Assembly (NCBI GenBank): GCA_963817755.1
Contig: CAWFPB010000001.1
Span: forward strand, 1 to 64,000
DNA: 64,000 nucleotides
Origin: Oleiagrimonas sp963817755
Lineage (GTDB): Bacteria > Pseudomonadota > Gammaproteobacteria > Xanthomonadales > Rhodanobacteraceae
Direction: 5' to 3'
Shown: one piece after another, positions 1 through 10,814 of the stretch
Position numbering within the stretch: the stretch's first letter is position 1
Layout: each line of letters opens with the position of its first letter
Program-made: the position numbers and the translations under genes
Notes under the pieces: generated by a model
Told to the model about the DNA's origin: nothing
The model's input: the letters and a program-made list of their open reading frames with translations, nothing else
Database searches by the model: none

Positions 1-11
1 GATCTTTGACA
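1..11 (+). promoter_or_regulatory. boxA-like antitermination site in the rRNA leader
   Basis: TCTTTGACA at 3-11 matches the core of bacterial rrn boxA (NusB/NusE binding). The same nine bases recur in the 16S-23S spacer at 2081-2089, as expected for an rrn operon with one boxA before each large rRNA. The window starts inside this element, so the rrn promoters lie outside it. Confidence 0.55.
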
Positions 12-17
12 GTGTGC

Positions 18-46
18 GCAGGTGACTTGTGTGGGCGCCTTGCGAG
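18..46 (+). other. 16S rRNA processing stem, 5' arm
   Basis: Bases 18-46 pair with 1736-1764 downstream of the 16S gene. The stem is 29 bp with only two mismatches (A25/A1757 and C38/A1744). This is the long flanking helix that RNase III cuts to release the 16S precursor. The pairing is read directly from the sequence; the enzyme is inferred from rrn operons in general. Confidence 0.75.
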
Positions 47-170
47 TTTGGAGACAAGTCCAAGCAATGCAAGCGTCCAAACCTTTAACCTTTGTAATTC
101 AGCGATGAATGCAGAAGGTTGGTTCGGACCTTCGAAAGATAGATGTCCCTTCGGGGATGTCGAAAACTTC

Positions 171-1716
<1,546 letters not shown>

Positions 1717-1735
1717 AGAGAAGCGACTTGCCCAT

Positions 1736-1764
1736 CTCGCAAGACGCCCACACAAGACACCTGC
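1736..1764 (+). other. 16S rRNA processing stem, 3' arm
   Basis: Complement of 18-46. Together they bracket the 16S gene in a 29-bp, two-mismatch helix of the kind cut by RNase III. Confidence 0.75.
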
Positions 1765-1824
1765 ATCCAGAAAGGAGACGAGCCGACGGCGACAGCCGTG
1801 GACGTTTGTTCGGCACGATCAAAC

Positions 1825-1901
<77 letters not shown>

Positions 1902-1940
1902 GTTCACGCGGGTCGTCCGCGAAAATCGAGCACCTTCCTC

Positions 1941-2016
1941 GGGGCCATAGCTCAGCTGGGAGAGCACCTGCTTTGCAAGCAGGGGGTCGTCGGTTCGATC
2001 CCGACTGGCTCCACCA
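1941..2016 (+). tRNA. alaT: tRNA-Ala (anticodon TGC)
   Basis: A 76-nt cloverleaf ending in encoded CCA. The acceptor arm is GGGGCCA/TGGCTCC, the anticodon arm CCTGCTTTGCAAGCAGG has TGC in the loop, and the T-arm is CGGTTCGATCCCG. It is separated from tRNA-Ile by 39 nt within the rRNA spacer. Confidence 0.96.
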
Positions 2017-2077
2017 GTTTTACTGGATACAGCGCACACTAAGAGATTGATACGGAACGGCGTTGAGGCCGTTTTCG

Positions 2078-2089
2078 TGTTCTTTGACA
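2078..2089 (+). promoter_or_regulatory. boxA-like site before 23S rRNA
   Basis: TGTTCTTTGACA repeats the TCTTTGACA core seen at 3-11 in the leader. Its position between tRNA-Ala and the 23S processing stem is where the second boxA of an rrn operon lies. Its role in Nus-factor antitermination is known for the element and inferred here. Confidence 0.55.
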
Positions 2090-2180
2090 AAGCGAATCGA
2101 GTGACAAGCGTCTTGGATGCAAATCCAGGATGTGTCGTTAAGGCAAACGGCGAAACGTCGATTGGGCGTATGACTTCGAG

Positions 2181-2197
2181 GCGACTTGGGGTTATAT

Positions 2198-2205
<8 letters not shown>
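2181..2205 (+). other. 23S rRNA processing stem, 5' arm
   Basis: Bases 2181-2205 pair with 5074-5098 across the 23S gene with a single mismatch (A2184/A5095). This helix includes the mature 5' and 3' ends of 23S rRNA and the flanking RNase III target. Confidence 0.7.
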
Positions 2206-5073
<2,868 letters not shown>

Positions 5074-5083
<10 letters not shown>

Positions 5084-5098
5084 ATAACCCCAAGACGC
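5074..5098 (+). other. 23S rRNA processing stem, 3' arm
   Basis: Partner of 2181-2205; the mature 3' end of 23S lies inside this arm. The remaining 23S-5S spacer (5099-5267) holds a short perfect hairpin at 5138-5155 (GCGGCCAT/ATGGCCGC) and no other recognisable gene. Confidence 0.7.
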
Positions 5099-5267
5099 TT
5101 CGCTAGGGCATTTCATGCAGGTCCATCTGCAGGAAAAGCGGCCATCCATGGCCGCACTGCCCGAAAAGCGTGGTCTTAGCGATACATCCAGAAATGCACC
5201 CCTGACGCTTGTCACTCGATTCGCCCCTTCGCCGGGCTGGCGCTCCAAAAGCGCTGCCCGCACCCCT

Positions 5268-5385
5268 TCCCTGGCGGCCATAGCGGTGTGGTCCCACCCG
5301 ATCCCATCCCGAACTCGGCAGTGAAACGCACCTGCGCCAATGGTAGTGTGGCTTTGGCCATGTGAGAGTAGGTCACCGCCAGGGA
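5268..5385 (+). rRNA. rrf: 5S ribosomal RNA
   Basis: A 118-nt 5S rRNA. The terminal helix TCCCTGGCGG pairs with CCGCCAGGGA. The loop A/helix III region CCCGATCCCATCCCGAACTC and the CACCGCCAGG 3' end are typical. It is the last gene of the operon and is followed 15 nt later by an intrinsic terminator. Confidence 0.95.
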
Positions 5386-5400
5386 CTTATTCCAGGAAAA

Positions 5401-5429
5401 GCCCCCGACTCACGTCGGGGGCTTTTTTT
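5401..5429 (+). terminator. Rho-independent terminator of the rRNA operon
   Basis: Perfect 9-bp stem GCCCCCGAC (5401-5409) and GTCGGGGGC (5414-5422) with a TCAC loop, followed by seven T. A strong intrinsic terminator that closes the rRNA operon. Confidence 0.93.
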
Positions 5430-5552
5430 GTGCGCTGGAATCACGGACATTGCTGGCGTGCTGTCTATAGCGTGGCCCGTTGGATGGTTTTCATGTGCCA
5501 CGTGTTAGCGTGAACAGTGTAGCCATGAGGACCATGCGGCACGGAGGACGGT

Positions 5553-7088
5553 GTGCAGTACGACACGGACATCCTGGTCGTGGGAGGCGGCATCAACGGT
5601 GCAGGCATCGCACGTGATGCGGCCGGCCGGGGACTCTCGGTCACCTTGTGCGAGCAGGATGACCTGGCCGCGCACACCTCCAGTGCCAGCACCAAGCTGA
5701 TCCACGGTGGCCTGCGCTATCTCGAACAGTACGAATTCCGCCTGGTGGCCAAGGCCCTGGCCGAACGCGAGGTGATCCTGCGCCTGGCCCCGCACATCAC
5801 CTGGCCGATGCTGTTCGTGCTTCCCCACCAATCGCGTTTGCGCCCGGTGTGGATGATCCGGCTGGGCCTGATGCTGTACGACCGACTGGGCGCTTCTCAC
5901 CGCACCCTGGCCGATTCGAAGGCCGTGGACCTGCGCAGGCATGAAAGCGGCAAGGCGCTGCAGTCCAGCTACCGTCGCGGGTTCGTGTATTCGGACGGCT
6001 GGGTGCAGGATGCACGGCTGGTCGTGCTGAATGCGATGGATGCCGCCGATCGCGGTGCGAAGATCCACGTCCGGACGCGCTGCCGACATGCCCGGGTATG
6101 CGGCGGTGTCTGGCATGCCGAACTCGAAGCCGGCGACGGAACCCGGCAGAACGTGCGAGCACGGATGCTTGTCAATGCCTGTGGTCCATGGGCCGGGCGC
6201 TTCCTCGGAGACATCCTGGGACAACGCGAGCATCCGCGATTGCGGCGCGTGAAGGGCAGCCATATCGTGCTTGCTCGCCCGTACGAGCATGACTACGCCT
6301 ACATCTTCCAGCAGCCCGACCAGCGGATCGTGTTCGCGATACCGTTCGAGACCGATTACATGCTGGTCGGCACCACGGACATCGACGATCACGGTGACCC
6401 GGCGGACGTGCACATCGATGAGGGCGAGATCCGATACCTGTGCGATGCCGTCAATCGCTACTTCAGCAAGAAGGTGACACCGGATGACGTCGTGTGGTCC
6501 TACAGCGGTGTGCGTCCCCTTCTGGACGAGGGTGGCGATGCATCATCGGTCAGCCGCGATTATCGCATCCGCCTGGACGAGGCTTGGGGCGCTCCCTTGC
6601 TGAACGTGTTCGGTGGCAAGATCACCACCTACCGCCGGCTTGCCGAGGAGGCCGTGGGCCGTCTCATGGATGCCGCGAACATGGATCGACCGGCCTGGAC
6701 CGAAGCAGGAAACCCCCTGCCGGGCGGGGATTTTGCCGATGCCGAGCGCCTGCTCGACACCTGGTCGCGGCAATGGCCCTGGTTGCCGGTCGCGTTGGCG
6801 CACCGCTGGCTCCGTCATTACGGGACGTGTACCACCCGCATGCTGGACCAGGCCGGCGAACTCCAGGACCTGGGTGAACATTTCGGGGCCGGCCTGTACG
6901 CGTGCGAGGTGGATTACCTGGTTCGCCATGAATGGGCCCGCACGACAGAAGATATCCTGTGGCGGCGTACCAAGCTCGGGCTGCGGATGGACGCGGCCGG
7001 CATCGAACGCCTCCAGCGCTACCTGGACGACACGCTGGAATCGGAGCGAACGCCGCGGGGGCGCGCATCCAGGGAGACCGGGACATGA
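5553..7088 (+). CDS. glpD: Aerobic glycerol-3-phosphate dehydrogenase
   Basis: FAD-dependent, membrane-associated sn-glycerol-3-phosphate dehydrogenase. It oxidises G3P to dihydroxyacetone phosphate and passes electrons to quinone. The N-terminal dinucleotide motif VVGGGINGAGIA covers residues 9-20, followed by the family motif SSASTKLIHGGLRYLE. At 511 residues it is the usual length for GlpD. Translation starts at a GTG preceded by GGAGG (5543-5547). The stop overlaps the glpK start by 4 nt (ATGA), indicating one operon and translational coupling. No glpF or glpR is seen nearby. I could not pick a convincing sigma-70 promoter between the rRNA terminator and the start. Confidence 0.96.
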   Translation: MQYDTDILVVGGGINGAGIARDAAGRGLSVTLCEQDDLAAHTSSASTKLIHGGLRYLEQYEFRLVAKALAEREVILRLAPHITWPMLFVLPHQSRLRPVWMIRLGLMLYDRLGASHRTLADSKAVDLRRHESGKALQSSYRRGFVYSDGWVQDARLVVLNAMDAADRGAKIHVRTRCRHARVCGGVWHAELEAGDGTRQNVRARMLVNACGPWAGRFLGDILGQREHPRLRRVKGSHIVLARPYEHDYAYIFQQPDQRIVFAIPFETDYMLVGTTDIDDHGDPADVHIDEGEIRYLCDAVNRYFSKKVTPDDVVWSYSGVRPLLDEGGDASSVSRDYRIRLDEAWGAPLLNVFGGKITTYRRLAEEAVGRLMDAANMDRPAWTEAGNPLPGGDFADAERLLDTWSRQWPWLPVALAHRWLRHYGTCTTRMLDQAGELQDLGEHFGAGLYACEVDYLVRHEWARTTEDILWRRTKLGLRMDAAGIERLQRYLDDTLESERTPRGRASRETGT

Positions 7089-8593
7089 GCAACACACGCG
7101 ATCACATCGTGGCGATCGACCAGGGCACGACCAGTTCGCGTGCCATGGTCTTCGATGCCACCGGCACGCCGGTGGGCAAGGCGCAGCGGGAGATCGAGCA
7201 GATGTTCCCAAGGCCGGGCTGGGTCGAGCATGACGCAAGGGAAATCGTCACCAGCGTGCTCGGAACCCTGACCGAAGCCATGCATCGCGCCGGCGTGGAC
7301 GCATCGGTCGTGGCCGGTATCGGTATCACCAACCAGCGCGAGACCACCGTGGTCTGGGACCGCCGGACTGGCGAGCCGGTCCACAACGCGATTGTCTGGC
7401 AGTCGCGGCATTCGGCCGAGCTTTGCCAGCGCATGCGCAGTCCGGAGGTCGAAAAGCTGTTGCGCGAGCGTACCGGCCTGCTGCTGGATGCCTACTTTTC
7501 GGCGACCAAGCTCCGATGGCTGTTCGAGAACGTCGATGGCGTGCGCGAACGGGCCGGGAAGGGCGAGCTGCTGTTTGGCACCATCGACAGCTGGCTGGTC
7601 TGGAACCTGACCGGCGGCAAGGTGCACGTGACCGACATTACCAATGCATCGCGCACCCTGTTGTTCGATATCCATCGCCGTTGCTGGGACGAGGAGCTTC
7701 TGGAACTGTTCGATGTCCCGGCATCGATGTTGCCGCAGGTGCGGTCGTGCAGCGAGGAATACGGCCGCATCGAAGCGCGGTACTTCCAGGGCGTGGATGT
7801 GCCGATTTGCGGCATGGCCGGCGATCAGCAGGCGGCCCTGTTCGGTCAGGCCTGCTTTGAACCGGGCATGGCCAAGAATACCTACGGCACAGGATGCTTC
7901 CTGCTGATGCACACCGGGGAGAAGGCGCGGGCATCCACCCATGGACTACTAACGACGCCGGCCTGGACGCTGGATGGAAAGACGGAATACGCCCTGGAGG
8001 GAAGCATCTTCGTCGCCGGGTCGGTGGTGCAGTGGTTGCGCGACGGGCTGCACCTGCTGGACAAGGCCAGCGAATCGGAGGACTGGGCACGTCGCGCCGA
8101 GGACAATGACGGCGTGTACATGGTACCGGCCTTCACCGGTCTCGGTGCGCCGTACTGGCAGAGCGACGTGCGCGGCGCGATGTTCGGTCTTTCGCGGGGA
8201 ACGCGCAAGGAGCACGTCATCCGTGCGGCGCTGGAATCAATGGCCTACCAGACCCGGGACGTGCTCGATGCGATGCAGGCCGACGCGGGTATCGAGCTGA
8301 CCGAACTACGAGCCGACGGGGGCGCGATCGCCAACGACCTGCTGGCCCGGTTCCAGGCCGACATCCTGGGGGTGCCCCTGGAACGACCGCAAATCAACGA
8401 GACCACGGCCCTGGGCGCCGCCTATCTGGCCGGTCTGGCAGCAGGGATCTGGCGCGATCGCGCGGAGATCGCCCGTCTATGGGCACTCGATGCACGTTTC
8501 GAGCCGCGCATGGAGGCGGCGCAACGCGAACGCCTGTACGCCGGCTGGAAGCGGGCCGTGAAGGCGACCATGCACTTTCGGGTGGACGACTGA
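7085..8593 (+). CDS. glpK: Glycerol kinase
   Basis: ATP-dependent phosphorylation of glycerol to glycerol-3-phosphate, supplying GlpD. A FGGY-family kinase of 502 residues, the normal length. Visible signatures are the N-terminal phosphate-binding IDQGTTSSRAMVFD, the substrate motif NQRETTVVWDRRTG and the C-terminal ATPase half with GLGAPYWQSDVRG. The start is the ATG inside the glpD stop; an upstream in-frame extension exists but overlaps glpD and has no homologous content. It ends 10 nt before the stop of the convergent SLOG-like gene. Confidence 0.97.
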   Translation: MSNTRDHIVAIDQGTTSSRAMVFDATGTPVGKAQREIEQMFPRPGWVEHDAREIVTSVLGTLTEAMHRAGVDASVVAGIGITNQRETTVVWDRRTGEPVHNAIVWQSRHSAELCQRMRSPEVEKLLRERTGLLLDAYFSATKLRWLFENVDGVRERAGKGELLFGTIDSWLVWNLTGGKVHVTDITNASRTLLFDIHRRCWDEELLELFDVPASMLPQVRSCSEEYGRIEARYFQGVDVPICGMAGDQQAALFGQACFEPGMAKNTYGTGCFLLMHTGEKARASTHGLLTTPAWTLDGKTEYALEGSIFVAGSVVQWLRDGLHLLDKASESEDWARRAEDNDGVYMVPAFTGLGAPYWQSDVRGAMFGLSRGTRKEHVIRAALESMAYQTRDVLDAMQADAGIELTELRADGGAIANDLLARFQADILGVPLERPQINETTALGAAYLAGLAAGIWRDRAEIARLWALDARFEPRMEAAQRERLYAGWKRAVKATMHFRVDD

Positions 8594-8603
8594 CAGGCTG
8601 GCC

Positions 8604-10358
8604 TCAAAGGCGGCCGTGTTCGAGCGGACGCTCCCGGTGCATCAGTGCCCATTCGGCATGCTCGGCCAGGGCCGCATCGCCGAGTTCCTGAAGGATTTCC
8701 CGCTTGGAGCGCGCATCGCGAGCGGCTTCCAGCGAGGCGCTGGCGCTTTCGAACAGGTGCAGCATGAAACGGTACTGCTTGATCAGTTCGCGATCGGCCT
8801 TGCGATAGGCGTAGGACTCACGTGCAGCGGCCACGATGGCCAGTACCCCGATCACCGCGACCAGATAGGTACTGATATCGTTGCCGATCATGCGGTGAAA
8901 GATCGCCAGTACCACACCGATGGCGATGCCGGCCCACAGGCACAGGTTGCCTACCCGTCGAGCCGTCGATACGGCACGGGATCGTTCGGCGCACTTGTGC
9001 CTGTAGTAGGCCATCTGCCCGCCGCCGTGACGGGTGCCGATCCATTCCGCAATGGCCTGGTCGATATGCGCGTGCCCCGTACCCGGGGGGCGTGAGAGTT
9101 CGGGGTCGAGGCCGGCCGCACGCATCACGTTGCGGATCCAGCCCAGTTCCACATCCTGCTTCTGCATGAAATTGTCGTGTGCGAATGCAACCGATTCCGC
9201 ACCTACGATGCCGGCTGCGCGCCAATGGCGCTGGACACGCAGACCCTCGGCCAGGGCGCGGTAGTCGATGTACTTGCGGTGCCAGTCACGACGACGTGCC
9301 ACGCGGTCAAGCACAAAGCCGGACAGGAAAAGGGCGATGAACAGGTCGATCATCACGGGCTGGTTGCCGAGTTGTCCGGGCAGGTCCGAGTACGCGACGA
9401 AAGCGATGCCCATCAGGGCAGCCAGGACATGGATGCCGCGCATGGCCAGCAGCACCCGTGTCTGGAAGTGGATCGCAAGCCAGTCGGCAGCATGGAACAG
9501 ATGCTTGATGTAGCGAGGGTCCGGGCTGTCATGCCGGCGTTGCAGTTCGGCCACGGACGAGCGGTAACGCAACAGGTCCCGGTTGAACTCCACCATGCGC
9601 TGGAACATGCATGCATATTCTTCCGGTATGCCCTGTTCGAAAGGCTGGTCGTCCTGCTGCGAGACCCAGCGCATGTCCAATGGTGCGTAAGGCGATGCCG
9701 GTGGCAGCATGCGTTCCGATCCGATGTCACGAGAGCAGGCCAGGTGACACAACAGGCTTTCGTCACCGCGATCGAGCAGCGGTCGTGCCACACGTCGTCG
9801 TTCGATCGTGCCGGGAATGATGCCATCCAGGTGGTACCGAACGATCTGCGCGGTACCGCCGTGAAGTTGCGAGCTGCGACCGTCCCAGATGGCCAGGAGG
9901 AGGTGACAGTGGCTGGCGATGAACATCCCGGCAGCAGCGTATTGCGCATCCCGATGGATCCCGGGCGACGCAACGGCCGTATCGCTTCCACGCTCGAGCA
10001 ATGGCATGTGCAGGACCGTTGCGCGAGACTTGAGATGGATAAATTGTTCGCGACTTTCCGGCGATTCGAAGTCCTGGAGATAGATCTCCTCGGGAAGCGG
10101 CAGCACGGCATACAGCCGGGCGCCGCAGGCCAGTGCTTCCTCGGCGACCAGGCGATCTCCGCCTTCGGCGAGCGCCGACAGCACGACCAGTGGGAGGTCA
10201 ACGAAACGTTTCCGCAAATGGGCGAACAAGGTACGTACACGCTGGCGCAAGCCGTCGATCTCGGCAGGCACCAGGTTGCGGTGGCTGGTGATGCCGACTA
10301 CCAGCGGCGTGCCGTTGCCCGGACCGGCGTCCCCGTGGGGCGGTGAGCGGTCAGACAC
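8604..10358 (-). CDS. SLOG-like Rossmann domain protein with four membrane helices (SLATT-like C-terminus)
   Basis: Last gene of a three-gene minus-strand cassette. The N-terminal half has a Rossmann-like fold resembling SLOG nucleotide-binding domains: strand PLVVGITSHRN, then LSALAEGGDRLVAEEAL, then a third strand CHLLLAIWDG. The C-terminal half has four predicted membrane segments in two pairs (ALMGIAFVAYSDL and FIALFLSGFVLD; LCLWAGIAIGVVLAIF and YLVAVIGVLAIVA). Each pair is followed by a charged helix such as WHRKYIDYRALAEGLR, as in SLATT (2-TM) effectors. I infer that a nucleotide is sensed and the membrane part responds. The GTG start at 10358 overlaps the upstream stop by 8 nt (584 residues). 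An ATG at 10412 in the same frame would add 18 residues. Neither start has a good Shine-Dalgarno, so coupling is likely. Confidence 0.7.
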   Translation of the reverse strand: MSDRSPPHGDAGPGNGTPLVVGITSHRNLVPAEIDGLRQRVRTLFAHLRKRFVDLPLVVLSALAEGGDRLVAEEALACGARLYAVLPLPEEIYLQDFESPESREQFIHLKSRATVLHMPLLERGSDTAVASPGIHRDAQYAAAGMFIASHCHLLLAIWDGRSSQLHGGTAQIVRYHLDGIIPGTIERRRVARPLLDRGDESLLCHLACSRDIGSERMLPPASPYAPLDMRWVSQQDDQPFEQGIPEEYACMFQRMVEFNRDLLRYRSSVAELQRRHDSPDPRYIKHLFHAADWLAIHFQTRVLLAMRGIHVLAALMGIAFVAYSDLPGQLGNQPVMIDLFIALFLSGFVLDRVARRRDWHRKYIDYRALAEGLRVQRHWRAAGIVGAESVAFAHDNFMQKQDVELGWIRNVMRAAGLDPELSRPPGTGHAHIDQAIAEWIGTRHGGGQMAYYRHKCAERSRAVSTARRVGNLCLWAGIAIGVVLAIFHRMIGNDISTYLVAVIGVLAIVAAARESYAYRKADRELIKQYRFMLHLFESASASLEAARDARSKREILQELGDAALAEHAEWALMHRERPLEHGRL

Positions 10359-10776
10359 CAGTATTGACGATGATGGGGCCGGCCACGGCCATGAATGCCT
10401 GGTAATCGTCATTCGGCTGGGGATAGGTGTCCCGGCAGGCAGGGGTCCAGATGGGCTTGCCGGGCTCGGCCGTCGGCTGGATGCCGATCCGGTAGGCCCA
10501 GGTTCCGATATCCGAGGACTCCAGATTGCTGATCAGGGTCACCATGGCGGGGCCGCGCAGGACGGGAATCGAGATGGGAGGAGATCGTTTCGTACTGCAG
10601 AATTCCGGACGCAGGAAATCGAATGGATCGCTGTTCGGGGAGGACACCCAGGCAATGATGCCGATGGTGCCGTGCGGTATGCGCGGATTGTCGTTGATGA
10701 CGATCTGGTTCGGCGGTTCCGCACTCAGGTCCAGATGCACGGCAATGCTGTAGGTCGAGTAGTGGGTATCGGACAT
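10351..10776 (-). CDS. Small protein of unknown function in the TIR/SLOG cassette
   Basis: A 141-residue protein not recognised by family. It has no signal peptide or membrane helix. The sequence alternates short hydrophobic strands with Pro/Asn/Asp-rich turns (IAVHLDLSAEPPNQIVIND; IIAWVSSPNSDPFDF), suggesting an all-beta fold. AAGGAG lies 7 nt before the ATG. It sits 38 nt after the TIR gene stop, and its 3' end overlaps the SLOG-like gene, so all three are very likely co-transcribed. It could be an adaptor, a regulator or a substrate sensor for the flanking proteins. No catalytic motif is visible. Confidence 0.7.
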   Translation of the reverse strand: MSDTHYSTYSIAVHLDLSAEPPNQIVINDNPRIPHGTIGIIAWVSSPNSDPFDFLRPEFCSTKRSPPISIPVLRGPAMVTLISNLESSDIGTWAYRIGIQPTAEPGKPIWTPACRDTYPQPNDDYQAFMAVAGPIIVNTGV

Positions 10777-10814
10777 GATCCGTCTCCTTCGGATTCATCC
10801 GTTCCGGTGTCCGT

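Noticed and set aside
5431..5552. A sigma-70 promoter for glpD
   Set aside because: CTATAG-like hexamers are present but no pair with a proper 16-18 nt spacer that I would defend.
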